DNA of 64,000 bases from Calothrix sp. PCC 7103 (GCF_000331305.1 NZ_KB217478.1:7528317-7592316), one strand, 5' to 3'; counted from the stretch's first letter, positions 16,897-27,652 are shown. Translations and numbers: made by a program. The notes: a model not told the origin generated them from the sequence alone.

Positions 16897-17346
16897 TTAC
16901 TTTAAATCTGAGTCACGCAGTAATTCTCTAACTTCCATCAATATTTTTCCCAGCATATTTTTACCGCTGCCATCTTTACCGCAACCCCAATAATAATCAC
17001 GAGGTGCATTTTCAACTAATTCTTCATTTGAAGTATTTAGTAAAACTTGACGTATTTCTTTATGCATTTTAAATTTATGTATGACTGCTGCACGCATTAC
17101 GTCATCTTTAACTACTTCCCAATCGTGACGTAGTGGACGAGTGCGTTTACGACCCTCTCTAGCTGCCTCATTGGGTGTTTTACAGTCACGGATTTGTTCT
17201 AAATGTGGAGTCCCAACAAACTTTTGCGCTTGAAAATAATGTTCGCTTGTTTGCCAATACAATCCATCTAGCTCAAAACCATGCGCTGAAAAGTTGGAAA
17301 AACATCCATATTCTCCTTGATTACTATAAAAATAGATAGTCATCAT
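16897..17346 (-). CDS. NADAR-family N-glycosidase (YbiA/RibX-like)
   Basis: A 149-residue protein with the NADAR signature: YGCFSNFSAHGFELDGLYWQTSEHYFQAQKF, ARRAG-like EAAREGRKRTRPLR, DVMRAAVIHKF and the C-terminal YWGCGKDGSGKNMLGKILMEVRELL. Relatives hydrolyse N-glycosidic bonds of riboflavin-pathway intermediates, and others remove ADP-ribose from modified guanine in DNA as antitoxins to DarT-like toxins. No DarT gene is adjacent, so a metabolite-damage role is as likely. It pairs with the small gene just downstream. Confidence 0.88.
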   Translation of the reverse strand: MMTIYFYSNQGEYGCFSNFSAHGFELDGLYWQTSEHYFQAQKFVGTPHLEQIRDCKTPNEAAREGRKRTRPLRHDWEVVKDDVMRAAVIHKFKMHKEIRQVLLNTSNEELVENAPRDYYWGCGKDGSGKNMLGKILMEVRELLRDSDLK

Positions 17347-17437
17347 CTACCCTACGGTATACTATTTTACTGATATTATATAAAACTAAATTGATAGAGT
17401 CATCAGAAATTACAGGCGCCGTGTCGAATGCTTACTA

Positions 17438-17764
17438 TCAAACGCTGTCGCGACATGGAGCTTCTTTAGGTTCGTAAAAACGACACCCTTCACAAGGTCC
17501 GCTCGGATTAACCGCACAGCGAACGTAACCTGAACGGGCGTTATATTGGCAGCTAATATCACCAATCAAATAACCTACACCCTCAAGATAGTAACGGTCA
17601 CGTTCTAATGGTCTTGGATGCTGTGGTACGCGGCGCCCTGAAGTAAAGGTATTAGCTGCCTGTCGAATCCGCATTCGAGTCCGCCACTGAGCTTTGCGAA
17701 TTATCCACAGTGAAAATAATGACGGCAAACAGCCGATAACAAGGACTAAAAGTGTCTTTAACAC
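17438..17764 (-). CDS. DUF6464 family protein
   Basis: A 108-residue protein with an N-terminal membrane anchor (TLLVLVIGCLPSLFSLWII), a basic linker and the conserved cyanobacterial block YLIGDISCQYNARSGYVRCAVNPSGPCEGCRFYE, with four cysteines that could bind metal or form disulphides. Known only as a conserved cyanobacterial family; function unknown. Confidence 0.75.
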   Translation of the reverse strand: MLKTLLVLVIGCLPSLFSLWIIRKAQWRTRMRIRQAANTFTSGRRVPQHPRPLERDRYYLEGVGYLIGDISCQYNARSGYVRCAVNPSGPCEGCRFYEPKEAPCRDSV

Positions 17765-18419
17765 TGGAATTTCACCTCTTTGATTACGCGATATTAAGCT
17801 AATTTTTAAACAAGCTTCGATTCGCCATTTTACCCAGCATAACTTTTACATCCCTTCTGGTGCATGTAGGTTAAACATTTATTTAAACATCTATCATTTT
17901 CGTCTTGACTTGGCTTGTGGTAAACGCTTTCTATGATTTTTATCGCGTAAATCTTGCGCCCTTCGAGGCAGCTTCACGTTCTCAACGGAATAAATCTACC
18001 TTTCGCGTTGTCATTACAAATGTTTTGTCCGTTCTTTGACGAACACACGGAACGCTTATCGCAAAATATTTACACCAACTTTTAGATAATGATTTTTGGT
18101 GGGTGGGACTATACGAACAAAGCCTGCCAAAGCCTGCTAATAATACTAATTTTTAGTTTTATTGATAAAAATTTATGTTTATTATAAACAATAAATTAAG
18201 TATTAATACGTTGGTGCAAGATATGAGATATGGTTAATTTGTCGCGCTGGCTCTGCTAAGGTCTCCCAAGCACCTGCGCGTCACCTATCTTACAATTAAT
18301 TAAAATACATTAGTACTAAGTAATAAAAAATTATATTTTGAGTTGAAGGGCATTACTTTAGGTAGTTTCCCTGTGGCGTAGGTAAGATAGGCTAAATTAA
18401 GGAGTAGGGAGCATAAAAT
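17765..18419. other. 655-base spacer with a possible minus-strand coding remnant
   Basis: No intact gene is visible. On the minus strand 17894-17995 reads ENVKLPRRAQDLRDKNHRKR followed by LPQAKSRRK and a stop, with protein-like basic composition but no start codon; the upstream sequence in another frame reads FVMTTRKVDLFR, which suggests a frameshifted remnant. The remainder is AT-rich. The region just upstream of 18420 is presumably the promoter of the next gene. Confidence 0.3.
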
Positions 18420-18983
18420 ATGGACAGTAATGAAATTGCAAGTACTTTAACCAAATTATTTGATACCAGCGTGAATGCGGTGGCGCCTGGTTCTTGGCAA
18501 GTTGAAACACCAAACTTTCGATTGCTGGTACTACTTTCGGATGATGGAAGCTGGTTTCGTGCATTGCTGCCAATAATGCCAATTCAACAAGCGCAACCTT
18601 TTTTAGAACAGTTGCTCGAAGCAAACTTTGACGATACACATGCGTGTCGCTATGCTTTACACCAAAATGTTGTGTGGGGAGTGTATCAGCATTTTACCAA
18701 CAGTTTAACGATACAAGATTTTGAAGACGCAATAGCAAAACTCGTTTCACTTCAGGAAACTGGTTTGAATGATGTTTTTGGTAACTTAGTAGAAAGTCGT
18801 ATTCAACTTATTGTCAAAGCTGCGAAACAGCAGGGGCAAACTTTAGAAGCAACGATGCAAAACTTAGACCGCTTTTATGCTGAAGGTTTGATGGGTGAAA
18901 TTGATGAATCATCCGAAGTGCGTCAGAAAACACTTACCGCATGGCGCCGTCAACTAGAGCGTTTGTGGGATGAAGTAGCATAA
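18420..18983 (+). CDS. Conserved hypothetical protein with YbjN/CesT-like fold
   Basis: The 187-residue protein (MDSNEIASTLTKLFDTSVNA...) has the alternating alpha/beta pattern W.VE..NFRLLVLL..DGSWFRALLPIMP..QAQPFLEQLLEANF...YAL....VWGVYQHF of chaperone-like YbjN/CesT families, followed by a helical C-terminal half (RFYAEGLMGEIDESSEVRQKTLTAWRRQLERLWDEVA). Widespread in cyanobacteria with no assigned role. It ends 10 bases before the next gene, so the two are probably an operon. Confidence 0.65.
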   Translation: MDSNEIASTLTKLFDTSVNAVAPGSWQVETPNFRLLVLLSDDGSWFRALLPIMPIQQAQPFLEQLLEANFDDTHACRYALHQNVVWGVYQHFTNSLTIQDFEDAIAKLVSLQETGLNDVFGNLVESRIQLIVKAAKQQGQTLEATMQNLDRFYAEGLMGEIDESSEVRQKTLTAWRRQLERLWDEVA

Positions 18984-18993
18984 CTCAAAATCA

Positions 18994-19374
18994 ATGAATA
19001 TCATAGAAACTCTCAAGGCGGATTATCAAAGATTTCCTGATAATCAAACTTATTCTATTTATGCTCCAGATGTTTTTTTCAAAGACCCTTTGAATAAGTT
19101 CAATGGTCTTTGGCGCTACAAGCTGATGATTAAATTTATCAATACTTTTTTTCTCAATTGTAAGATGGATTTGTATGATATCTCTCAGCATTCCGATACC
19201 ATCAAAATTGAGTGGAAGTTAAGCTGGAATACTCCTTTACCTTGGAAACCCCATGTCGCAATTAACGGGTGGAGCGAATTAAAGCTTAATGCCGAAGGTT
19301 TAATTTGCTCACATATCGATTATTGGAATACTTCGCGTCTTGATGTGATTAAACAGCACTTTCACTTCCACTAA
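18994..19374 (+). CDS. DUF2358 (SnoaL-like) protein
   Basis: A 126-residue protein: L..DY..FPDNQTYSIYAPDVFFKDPLNKFNGLWRYK, IEWKLSWNTPLPWKPHVAINGWSELKLN, ICSHIDYWNTSRLDVIKQHF. This is the DUF2358 pattern found in cyanobacteria and plastids, related to NTF2/SnoaL folds that bind small hydrophobic ligands. Function unknown. It follows the previous gene by 10 bases. Confidence 0.8.
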   Translation: MNIIETLKADYQRFPDNQTYSIYAPDVFFKDPLNKFNGLWRYKLMIKFINTFFLNCKMDLYDISQHSDTIKIEWKLSWNTPLPWKPHVAINGWSELKLNAEGLICSHIDYWNTSRLDVIKQHFHFH

Positions 19375-19451
19375 TATTGAACAGTCTTAGAAAATTTAGT
19401 TGATAATGTAAATAAATGTAAACAAAGCGACTAGCAGGACAGAATCATTCC

Positions 19452-20633
19452 ATGCGTGTAATTTTAATGACAGGCAAAGGCGGCGTAGGTAAGACATCTG
19501 TCGCTGCTGCTACAGGGCTTCGCTGCGCTGAACTTGGCTATCGTACCTTAGTGTTAAGTACAGACCCTGCTCACTCGCTAGCAGATAGCTTCGATATTGA
19601 GTTGGGACATGAGAGAAAGCAAATTCGTCCGAATTTGTGGGGCGCCGAACTAGATGCGTTAATGGAGTTAGAGGCAAACTGGGGAAGTGTAAAGCGTTAT
19701 ATTACACAGGTATTACAAGCGCGCGGTTTAGACGGAGTGCAAGCTGAGGAGTTAGCGATATTACCAGGCATGGATGAGATTTTTGGCTTGGTAAGAATGA
19801 AGCGTCATTATGATGAAGGCGAGTATGATGTTTTAATTATCGACTCGGCGCCAACAGGTACAGCGTTGCGACTGTTGAGTTTACCTGAAGTTAGTGGTTG
19901 GTACATGCGCCGCTTTTATAAACCATTTCAAAATATATCAGTTGCGCTTCGACCTTTGGTAGAACCTATATTTAGACCAATTGCGGGTTTTTCGTTACCA
20001 GATAGAGAAGTAATGGATGCTCCGTATGAGTTTTACCAGCAAATCGAGGCATTAGAAAAAGTCTTAACTGATAACACGCAAACCTCAGTACGGTTGGTGG
20101 CAAATCCAGAGAAAATGGTTATTAAAGAATCGTTGCGTGCCCATGCGTATCTGAGCTTATATAATGTGGCGACAGATTTAATTATTGCAAACCGTATTAT
20201 TCCCGACGAAGTGCAAGACCCATTTTTCCAACGCTGGAAAGATAATCAAAAACAGTATCGTCAAGAAATTCACGATAATTTCCACCCTCTGCCAGTCAAA
20301 GAGGTGCCATTATTCTCTGAAGAAATGTGTGGCTTACAGGCTCTTGAGCGTCTTAAAGATACACTCTACAAAGATGAAGACCCTGCTCAGGTTTATTATA
20401 AAGAAAATACGATTCGTGTCGTTCAAGAACCAAATCAACAGTATAGTCTAGAGTTATACTTACCTGGAATTCCTAAGAATCAAGTTCAATTGAGCAAAAA
20501 TGCTGATGAATTAAATATACGTATTGGCAACCATCGCCGCAATTTAGTATTACCTCAAGCATTAGCCGCACTACAACCTACAGGCGCCAAAATGGAAGAC
20601 GACTATCTCAAAATACGCTTTAGCAACGGATGA
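19452..20633 (+). CDS. ArsA/GET3-like ATPase with C-terminal HSP20-like domain
   Basis: A 393-residue ATPase of the ArsA/GET3 group: deviant Walker [12 protein letters not shown] (residues about 7-17), switch [14 protein letters not shown], switch [17 protein letters not shown], then an A-loop-like [14 protein letters not shown]. The last 80 residues ([20 protein letters not shown]...) form an HSP20-like beta-sandwich, an architecture typical of cyanobacteria and plants. Arsenite-pump partners are absent; a chaperone-like role is more likely. The final residues FSNG and stop are encoded within a dispersed repeat that begins at 20623. Confidence 0.9.
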   Translation: MRVILMTGKGGVGKTSVAAATGLRCAELGYRTLVLSTDPAHSLADSFDIELGHERKQIRPNLWGAELDALMELEANWGSVKRYITQVLQARGLDGVQAEELAILPGMDEIFGLVRMKRHYDEGEYDVLIIDSAPTGTALRLLSLPEVSGWYMRRFYKPFQNISVALRPLVEPIFRPIAGFSLPDREVMDAPYEFYQQIEALEKVLTDNTQTSVRLVANPEKMVIKESLRAHAYLSLYNVATDLIIANRIIPDEVQDPFFQRWKDNQKQYRQEIHDNFHPLPVKEVPLFSEEMCGLQALERLKDTLYKDEDPAQVYYKENTIRVVQEPNQQYSLELYLPGIPKNQVQLSKNADELNIRIGNHRRNLVLPQALAALQPTGAKMEDDYLKIRFSNG

Positions 20634-20714
20634 TTAGCGGATGTAACGGATAAGTTATTTGTTACAACTAGTTAAGCAAAATTAACTATCAGTTATATCC
20701 GTTATATCCGTTGC
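20623..20714. repeat. Dispersed palindromic repeat (GCAACGGAT...ATCCGTTGC), copy 1
   Basis: Arms begin GCAACGGATGATTAGCGGAT and end TTATATCCGTTGC. The element overlaps the stop codon of the ArsA-like gene. A compact 46-base copy is at 45262-45307 after the TetR gene. Confidence 0.7.
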
Positions 20715-20801
20715 AGTACTTGTACTGAAGACAAATTTATTCAAAAAATCTGACAATGGTAGTCATATTTTTGTTGTTACCTTTTTATCTCAGTACAGGC
20801 A

Positions 20802-22973
20802 ATGACTCTAGCTAGTGATTCAGATTTACGTCTTAATATTGAGCCGACTAAACTGCTACGTTCTATTAATGATAGGATTTGTAAGCTTTTAGAGTTACCA
20901 GATATTCTCAAGGTAGTGGTAGAAGAGTTGCGTCTATTTCTCACGACTGACAGAGTAATGGTTTACAAATTTAATGCTGACAATAACGGGCAAGTCATAG
21001 CTGAATCTATAAACGAGAATAAATTACCTTCGTTACTAAATTTAAATTTTCCAGCAGATGATATTCCTGCTCATGCGCGTGAATTATTTGTGCAGTCAAG
21101 GATTCGCTCGATTGTGAATGTCGATACTGGACAAATTGCTCAGAACCCTGTGGATTTTAGTGGAATAGGCGCCAGTCAGCGTTCAGTTGACCCTTGTCAT
21201 GCAGAATATTTAACTGCAATGGGGGTACAGTCTTCTATTGTCGTGCCCATACTTTATCATGATCAGCTTTGGGGACTGCTAGTATCGCATCATTCTCAAC
21301 CCCGCTCAATTTCTAACGTTGAAGTTGATACAGTGCAAACAGTTGCTGATTTGCTTGCAGTAGTGATTGCTTATATCACTCCATTACAAGAAGCGCGTTT
21401 GAAAGTTCATCGTGAAACGATAATCAATCACATTGCCGACCGACTTCATTTATTGCCAGATATGGATTTACAGACAGCTTTAGAAGAAACGGTTACTGCT
21501 TTTGATGGTTGTGGAGGTAGATTATGTATTCGTTCAGAAACTATTCATCAAGCTGATACGTTAAAAAGCTTTATTGAGTGTTTGACAGACCTTACAAAAA
21601 TTAAAGTTTATCAATTTGGTAAGCAACCAGTTGTTCCAAAGATTGCGAAATTTGACATAATAGAACAATATAGCGTTTGGGAAGAACATTACAAAGGAGA
21701 TTATAGTGTCTGGGCAATATCAGATATATATCAAACTCCCGAACTGCGAAACTTACAAATTGCCTTTCAAGCCACTAATATTCGCAGTATTTTAATGATA
21801 CCGTTATTGTATCGTTCGCAGTTACAGGGTTATTTGAGTGTTTTTCGTGATAGCTATGAGTATGAAACCCTTTGGGCAGGTCAGTTTAACCCCGATGAAC
21901 GACAACTTTATCCTCGACAATCTTTTGAAATTTGGCGCCAGTCCAAACAGCTACAAGCAAAACAATGGACTTGCGATGAAATTAGACTTGCAACGAGCAT
22001 AGGACATCAATTTGCTACAGCTACATATGAATATGAGCTTTACCAAAAAGTAAATTATTTTAATTTCAATCTCGAAAGTCAAGTTCTGAAACGTACATTA
22101 GAACTTACAACAACATTACAAGAATTAAAACAAACTCAAACTCAACTTATTCAAACTGAAAAAATGTCAAGTTTGGGTCAGCTTGTAGCGGGAATTGCAC
22201 ACGAAATTAATAACCCTGTCAATTTTATATACGGTAACATTAATCACGTTCATCAATATGTAGATGACATACTTGGTATTTTAGATTTATATCAGCAAAA
22301 TTATTCAACTGATATACCAGAAGTAATTGAACGTGCGGAAGAAGTTGATTTAAATTTTATCGTTGAAGATTTGCCCAAAATGTTGTCGTCAATAAAACTG
22401 GGAACAGACAGGATTCGGCAAATAGTATTATCGCTGCGTAATTTTTCTAGACTCGACCAAGCAGAAATTAAGCCGGTAAACATTCATGAAGGAATTGATA
22501 GTACACTAGTAATATTACAGCATCGTTTGAAAGCGAAACCCGAAAGTCCAGCAATTTGCATCATCAAGGAATATGGAGATTTACCACCTGTAGAATGCTA
22601 TGCAGGACAAATAAATCAAGTTTTTATGAACGTTTTGAGTAATGCCATTGATGCTTTGGAGGAACAGCGAGAATCAAAAGAAAATACAATTACAATTAGC
22701 ACTAACATCAGCCAATTACAAGATAATAGACCTAGCGTATTAATTTCTATTGCTGATAACGGGTGCGGAATGCCACAAAATATAATAGAAAAAATCTTTG
22801 ACCCCTTCTTTACAACCAAAGAAGTTGGGCAAGGAACTGGTTTAGGTTTATCAATTAGTTACCAAATTATTGTCGATAAACATAGCGGTACCTTTAAATG
22901 TAAATCTCAACCAGGAGAAGGAACAGAATTTTTAATTGAAATACCAATGAGAGTGAAAAGTGTTGAGTGTTGA
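20802..22973 (+). CDS. Phytochrome-like GAF sensor histidine kinase
   Basis: A 723-residue cytoplasmic kinase. GAF 1 (about 20-195) carries phytochrome-type motifs [14 protein letters not shown] and [22 protein letters not shown], with Cys132-His133 at the canonical bilin-attachment position, so it may bind a linear tetrapyrrole. GAF 2 (about 205-420) has [20 protein letters not shown] and no equivalent Cys. Then a coiled coil, DHp helix with His467 ([12 protein letters not shown]) and HATPase ([42 protein letters not shown]). No response regulator is adjacent, so it is an orphan. The last residues VKSVEC come from an AGTGTTGAGT-type repeat. Confidence 0.9.
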   Translation: MTLASDSDLRLNIEPTKLLRSINDRICKLLELPDILKVVVEELRLFLTTDRVMVYKFNADNNGQVIAESINENKLPSLLNLNFPADDIPAHARELFVQSRIRSIVNVDTGQIAQNPVDFSGIGASQRSVDPCHAEYLTAMGVQSSIVVPILYHDQLWGLLVSHHSQPRSISNVEVDTVQTVADLLAVVIAYITPLQEARLKVHRETIINHIADRLHLLPDMDLQTALEETVTAFDGCGGRLCIRSETIHQADTLKSFIECLTDLTKIKVYQFGKQPVVPKIAKFDIIEQYSVWEEHYKGDYSVWAISDIYQTPELRNLQIAFQATNIRSILMIPLLYRSQLQGYLSVFRDSYEYETLWAGQFNPDERQLYPRQSFEIWRQSKQLQAKQWTCDEIRLATSIGHQFATATYEYELYQKVNYFNFNLESQVLKRTLELTTTLQELKQTQTQLIQTEKMSSLGQLVAGIAHEINNPVNFIYGNINHVHQYVDDILGILDLYQQNYSTDIPEVIERAEEVDLNFIVEDLPKMLSSIKLGTDRIRQIVLSLRNFSRLDQAEIKPVNIHEGIDSTLVILQHRLKAKPESPAICIIKEYGDLPPVECYAGQINQVFMNVLSNAIDALEEQRESKENTITISTNISQLQDNRPSVLISIADNGCGMPQNIIEKIFDPFFTTKEVGQGTGLGLSISYQIIVDKHSGTFKCKSQPGEGTEFLIEIPMRVKSVEC

Positions 22974-23033
22974 GTGTTTAGAGCAGAGAAACAGTATTAG
23001 AGAATGTGTTTAAAGTTTAGTAAAGTATAAATT

Positions 23034-23105
23034 GTCATTCTGAGCGCAGCGAAGAATCTAAAGTTTCATTGTGTACACCAGATGCTTCACTACGTTCAGC
23101 AAGAC
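23034..23105. repeat. Dispersed imperfect-palindrome repeat, family A copy 3
   Basis: Arms GTCATTCTGAGCGCAGCGAA and (opposite strand) GTCTTGCTGAACGTAGTGAA, between the convergent histidine kinase and dnaN genes; could act as a two-way terminator. Next to it, 23112-23145, is an ACTCAGCACT-type repeat. Confidence 0.85.
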
Positions 23106-23146
23106 ACTTGAAGACTACTCCGCACTCAGCACTTTCTACGAGCGCA

Positions 23147-24307
23147 CTAATTTCTTAACTGTACAGGCATCGCTAAATAGGTCATTTTAACACCACTGAG
23201 GGGTGTGAAAATGACTGGCGTCAAATTTGAGTTTAACTGCATTACTATCTCGGTAGCTGGTAGTGCTTTTAAACCTTCCATCAAATATTTAACGTTAAAA
23301 GCAATATCAATATCATCTCCTGATATTTGTGCTGGCATTGGTTCTACTGCGCTACCAATATCTGCTGCTTCCACCGATAAGGTTATTTCTTGGGCGCCGC
23401 TGTCAATGCTAACTTTAACGATATTATTTTTTTGGTCGGCTAAAACTGCAATTCGTTCTAAAGTACTCAAAAGTTGCTTTCTATCTAAAGTTAGTTCGCG
23501 TTGGAACTGACGAGGTAATAGTTGCCGATATTGTGGATACTGCCCATCTAAAGTTCGACTAGTTAAACGTTGGTTTTGCCATTCAAATATCGCTTGTCCC
23601 TGGTCAAAATGCAGCGCAATAGTTTCCTCAGATTGGGCACTATGTGCTAACATCCGCTCAAGTTCGCGTAAAGCACGAGCAGGTACTGTCACTTCTAACT
23701 CAGCATCGTTATTATCGTCAGAACCCTCGTTTATTGTTTCCACAACCGCTAAACGGTGTCCATCGGTTGCTGCAAATTCAAGAGCATTAGGTAAAACTTT
23801 TAAGTGAACTCCTGTTAATACCTGCTTGGTTTCATCAGCACTCGTAGCAAATAAAGTTCCTCGCAACCCTTCAATTAACGATGCTGCACTCAAATATATT
23901 GGTTGAGTATCTTCAATTACTGGTAACTCAGGAAATTCCTCACCACCCATTGCTCGAACTTTGTAGCTGCCGCTTCGGGGTGTCAAAGTCACAAGTATAC
24001 CTTCACCTGTATTCTCTTCTGTATTAGTTTCATCTTCAAGAGTAATTTCCCCTTCTGGCAATCGCGAGACTATATCATTAAGTAACTTCGCTGGCATTGC
24101 GATTGTGCCACTTTGAATAACTTCTGCATTAAAGCTAGTGCGAATTCCTAAACTTAGGTCAAAAGCTGTAATTGTCACAATATTAGTATCAGCATCAGCT
24201 ACTACCAGCACATTCGCTAGTACAGGATGCGTTGGACGTGATGGTACTGCACGGCTCGTCAGGGAAAGATTTGTGTTAAGGTCGCTTTGGTTACAAACTA
24301 GTTTCAT
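23147..24307 (-). CDS. dnaN: DNA polymerase III beta subunit (sliding clamp)
   Basis: The clamp that tethers the replicative polymerase to DNA. The start MKLVCNQSDLNTNLSLTSRAV (24307, 386 residues) matches cyanobacterial DnaN; an upstream ATG at 24349 adds 14 unlikely residues. Conserved segments are SRPTHPVLANVLV, LFATSADETKQVLTGVHL, ATDGHRLAVVE, NVKYLMEGLKAL and the C-terminal YLAMPVQLRN. It lies downstream of dnaA on the same strand, but with a 436-base gap. Confidence 0.97.
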   Translation of the reverse strand: MKLVCNQSDLNTNLSLTSRAVPSRPTHPVLANVLVVADADTNIVTITAFDLSLGIRTSFNAEVIQSGTIAMPAKLLNDIVSRLPEGEITLEDETNTEENTGEGILVTLTPRSGSYKVRAMGGEEFPELPVIEDTQPIYLSAASLIEGLRGTLFATSADETKQVLTGVHLKVLPNALEFAATDGHRLAVVETINEGSDDNNDAELEVTVPARALRELERMLAHSAQSEETIALHFDQGQAIFEWQNQRLTSRTLDGQYPQYRQLLPRQFQRELTLDRKQLLSTLERIAVLADQKNNIVKVSIDSGAQEITLSVEAADIGSAVEPMPAQISGDDIDIAFNVKYLMEGLKALPATEIVMQLNSNLTPVIFTPLSGVKMTYLAMPVQLRN

Positions 24308-24637
24308 ATGCTGAGGGTGAAAGTGAGCGCGCGTTTTGATATGCCGCAATAAGTAAGACTAGGGTAGTATTGCATCGAAATCAACACTGTCTTACATATC
24401 GTCATAGCAACTTAAGATAATAGCATTGTATGCCAATTTACTAAAACTCATGTACTAATATTTCAAATTAGTTAGTACAGAACAGGCGCCTTATCTGTAT
24501 TAAATCTGTATTAAATAGGTATAAAAATATCGTTAACTATATAATTGAACCTGTAAAAAAGCGAATTTTTTGCGTTCACGGAGTGTCTCCGGAGGAGAAT
24601 AATACGTAATTTATTTTTTAATGAGTAATAATATTTA

Positions 24638-24669
<32 letters not shown>

Positions 24670-24743
24670 GTGTCCTTTGTGTGCTTTGTGGTTCATTCCT
24701 TCAAGCAATACAATAGCACGGTTCGTGATGCCGTGCCACGTTT

Positions 24744-26117
24744 CTATGATAGCTTGCGGGGATTGTTTATTTGAATTTGGTCGGTTAACTGGTATAACTT
24801 CTGTTTGAGTGTAGCATCTTTCTTGCGTAGCTGAGTAATTTTGTCACAACTATAAAGTACTGTTGTGTGGTCTTTGCCACCAAATTCTTCGCCGATTCTA
24901 GGTAAACTTAAATCTGTGTATTGGCGCATTAAATACATGCCAATTTGACGTGCCCAGCTTATTTCCCGGCGCCGCGAGTTGCTTTTCATGTCTTCGATTG
25001 ATACATTAAAGGTGTCAGCAACAACAGTTAAAATAGCTTCAGGTGTAGCGGCAATTTTTTCTCTTGGCGCCTCTAAAACAGATGTAATATTTTCTACCGT
25101 CATTGGCAAACCCCAAATGGAAATATACGCTAACGCACGAATTAAGGCACCTTCGAGTTCGCGAATATTATTCGTATAATTTGATGCAATATACTCGATT
25201 ACATCTCTAGGCAAACGAATATTGTCATACTCAGCTTTCTTGTGTAAAATTGCCATCCGTGTTTCCAAGTCGGGTTTTTGGATATCGGCAATTAACCCCA
25301 TCGAAAACCGTGAACATAAGCGCTCTTGAAGCTGGGGAATTTGTTTGGGAGGACGGTCTGAAGCAATAACTACCTGTTTACCTGCTTCATGCAATGTATT
25401 AAATGTATGGAAAAATTCTTCTTGAAAACGCTCTTTTCCCTCAATAAACTGGATATCATCGACTAATATTACGTCCGCAGTTCGGTAATAGTCGCGAAAG
25501 CTTTGCATTTCTGTGCTTACTGCTGTAGAAAAGTCGTTGATAAATTTCTCGGTGGAAACATAGAAAATTTTAGAGTCTCGCTTGATGTCCAAGCGGTAAT
25601 GACCAATAGCTTGCATTAGGTGCGTTTTCCCCAACCCCACACCACCACACAAAAACAATGGGTTAAATTCGCGTCCCGGTGATTCTGCTACTGCTAACGC
25701 TGCTGCATGTGCCATTCTATTATTGGCGCCAACAACAAACCGAGAAAATAAATATTTCGGGTTTAAGTTGTTTGTTTTTGGACTATTTTCTCGAATTCCG
25801 ACGGAAATTACTCTTGGTGCTGTCTTCTCAACAGGCGCCATATCTTCCTGAGAATGAGAATCATCGGAGTCAGATGTAATGTAAATTTCTATCTTATAAC
25901 CTGCGATGTCGCAAACAACATTGGCTATTGTGTCAATGTAATACTTTTGCAGCCAATTGCGGGCGAAAGGGTTTGGGGTACGAATAAACAGGCAGTTATT
26001 TTCTAACCGTTCTGCGTTAGCTGTCTTTATCCAGGTTTCAAACGTGGGACGCGATAGTTCTAGCTGTAAACGAGCTAAAACTTGGCGCCACAGGTTGTCT
26101 AGAGTTAGGGACATCAT
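24744..26117 (-). CDS. dnaA: Chromosomal replication initiator DnaA
   Basis: A 457-residue DnaA. Domain I ([25 protein letters not shown]), a short variable domain II, AAA+ domain III with Walker [16 protein letters not shown], Walker [10 protein letters not shown], sensor region [14 protein letters not shown], and domain IV with DnaA-box recognition motif [15 protein letters not shown]. It binds oriC and opens DNA. The start could be the first or second Met. It is divergent from the htrA-like gene. Confidence 0.98.
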   Translation of the reverse strand: MMSLTLDNLWRQVLARLQLELSRPTFETWIKTANAERLENNCLFIRTPNPFARNWLQKYYIDTIANVVCDIAGYKIEIYITSDSDDSHSQEDMAPVEKTAPRVISVGIRENSPKTNNLNPKYLFSRFVVGANNRMAHAAALAVAESPGREFNPLFLCGGVGLGKTHLMQAIGHYRLDIKRDSKIFYVSTEKFINDFSTAVSTEMQSFRDYYRTADVILVDDIQFIEGKERFQEEFFHTFNTLHEAGKQVVIASDRPPKQIPQLQERLCSRFSMGLIADIQKPDLETRMAILHKKAEYDNIRLPRDVIEYIASNYTNNIRELEGALIRALAYISIWGLPMTVENITSVLEAPREKIAATPEAILTVVADTFNVSIEDMKSNSRRREISWARQIGMYLMRQYTDLSLPRIGEEFGGKDHTTVLYSCDKITQLRKKDATLKQKLYQLTDQIQINNPRKLS

Positions 26118-26366
26118 TTACACCTTTGAATAAAGGTCTTAAACACAGAAAAAGCAAAAAGTACTTACAAATCTAAACAAAATGCCAACCATGCGCTATA
26201 CCTAGGACTACATGCGCGAGTTGTAATCTTGACATTGACACGTCCTAGTAGGCAATATCCTACCATTACTGACTCACACTGAAAAGTAAATACATTAAAA
26301 GCCGCAAATGTACTTACTTAGAAACAAACTCAGTTTTCCGTAGTTCAATATTGAATAAGAGGTTAT
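26118..26366. promoter_or_regulatory. Divergent intergenic region dnaA / htrA-like
   Basis: A 249-base region that must hold both promoters. It contains a separated inverted repeat CTAGGAC ... GTCCTAG (about 26202-26251) and GTAGGCAATATCCTAC (about 26249-26264). No TTATCCACA-type DnaA boxes were found. No -10/-35 pair is strong enough to name. Confidence 0.35.
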
Positions 26367-27608
26367 ATGAAAAAACACACTGATACCAGCAAATCAATTA
26401 TTATGTCTATCTATAGAAAGAATTATCTTGGATGCGTATTACTGTTTGGCGCCGCTTCGATGTCACTAAGTGGTTGTGCCCAGCTTGCCAATAGTTTGAA
26501 TACTTCGAGAAATGGAACTGCAGTAACAGAACCAACAGTTGGAGCATCGCCGATTGTTGCTGCACCTCCACCAATTATCTCCACATCTGGAGGTGACCCC
26601 AACTTTGTTGTTGGTGTAGTACAAAAAGTTGGGCCAGCGGTAGTACGTATTGATTCATCGCGGACAATATCGCAAAACCCAGAACAATTAGAAGACCCTT
26701 TCCGACGCTTTTTTGGCGAAAGCACTCCTGAACCTCGTCAGCGTGTCGAACGTGGTAGTGGTTCTGGGTTTATTATCAATGCTAACGGGCAGATATTAAC
26801 AAATTCTCACGTGGTAGATGGTGCAGACTCGGTAACTATTACACTTAAAGATGGTCGAACTCTCAAAGGTAAGGTGTTGGGTGAAGACCAAGTAACCGAT
26901 GTTGCGGTAATTCAAATCGAGACTAATAATTTACCAACAGTAGCATTAGGTAATTCAGAGAAACTACAACCAGGTGAAGCTGTTATTGCTATTGGCAACC
27001 CCCTTGGTTTGAATAATACGGTTACTTCTGGAATACTTAGCGCCACAGGTCGTTCGAGCAGTGATATTGGCGCCACCGATAAGCGTGTAGACTATATACA
27101 AACAGATGCGGCAATTAATCCAGGAAATTCGGGTGGTCCTTTACTTAATGCACGCGGCGAAGTTATTGGAATGAATACGGCTATTATTAAAGGCGCCCAA
27201 GGTTTAGGATTTGCAATTCCAATTAATACAGCACAACGTATAGCACAAGAATTAATCGCCAAGGGTAGGGTTGACCACCCATATTTAGGAATTCAAATGG
27301 TGACTCTCACCCCAGAAATTCGCGAACGAGTTAATGCACGATTAGGTATTAATTTATCAACCGATAAAGGCGTATTATTAATAGATATCGTACCTCGTTC
27401 ACCCGCAGCAGCGGCAGGTCTAAGAGCAGGTGACGTAATTCAATCAATCAGTAATCAACCTGTAAGTAAAATTGAAGAAGTTCAAAAAATTGTAGAAAGC
27501 AGTAAAATAGGAAGTCCATTGCAAGTGCAAGTTCAGCGTAACGGTCAACTTACCCAAGTTGCCGTCAGTCCTGCTGCTTTCCCCGTACAACGGCAAGCTA
27601 GACAATAA
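26367..27608 (+). CDS. HtrA/Deg-type serine protease, predicted lipoprotein
   Basis: A 413-residue trypsin-like protease with PDZ domain. The N-terminus has a hydrophobic segment ending in a lipobox (LSGC, Cys37), suggesting a membrane-anchored periplasmic form. Catalytic triad: His148 ([10 protein letters not shown]), Asp178 (VTDVAVIQ), Ser255 ([10 protein letters not shown]). A single PDZ domain follows ([16 protein letters not shown]... [24 protein letters not shown]). Cyanobacteria carry three such proteases (HtrA, HhoA, HhoB); which one this is cannot be settled by eye. Function: degradation or refolding of damaged exported proteins under stress. Confidence 0.93.
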   Translation: MKKHTDTSKSIIMSIYRKNYLGCVLLFGAASMSLSGCAQLANSLNTSRNGTAVTEPTVGASPIVAAPPPIISTSGGDPNFVVGVVQKVGPAVVRIDSSRTISQNPEQLEDPFRRFFGESTPEPRQRVERGSGSGFIINANGQILTNSHVVDGADSVTITLKDGRTLKGKVLGEDQVTDVAVIQIETNNLPTVALGNSEKLQPGEAVIAIGNPLGLNNTVTSGILSATGRSSSDIGATDKRVDYIQTDAAINPGNSGGPLLNARGEVIGMNTAIIKGAQGLGFAIPINTAQRIAQELIAKGRVDHPYLGIQMVTLTPEIRERVNARLGINLSTDKGVLLIDIVPRSPAAAAGLRAGDVIQSISNQPVSKIEEVQKIVESSKIGSPLQVQVQRNGQLTQVAVSPAAFPVQRQARQ

Positions 27609-27623
27609 ATATAAATGTATACT

Positions 27624-27652
27624 TTGATCCCCCGCTCTCTTCGGGGGATCAA
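27624..27652. terminator. Strong hairpin downstream of htrA-like gene
   Basis: GATCCCCCG (27626-27634) pairs with CGGGGGATC (27642-27650), extended by TT/AA, with loop CTCTCTT. It begins 16 bases after the stop codon. There is no U-tract, so it may be a processing or stability hairpin rather than a classic intrinsic terminator. Confidence 0.6.

Noticed and set aside
19452-20633. Arsenite efflux ATPase (arsA of an ars operon)
   Set aside because: There is only one ATPase domain, no arsB/arsR neighbours, and an HSP20-like tail typical of the chaperone-like cyanobacterial group.
26118-26366. oriC upstream of dnaA
   Set aside because: No cluster of DnaA boxes or AT-rich unwinding repeats could be found. 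A single TTATCCACA occurs at about 17700 inside the DUF6464 gene and is likely chance.
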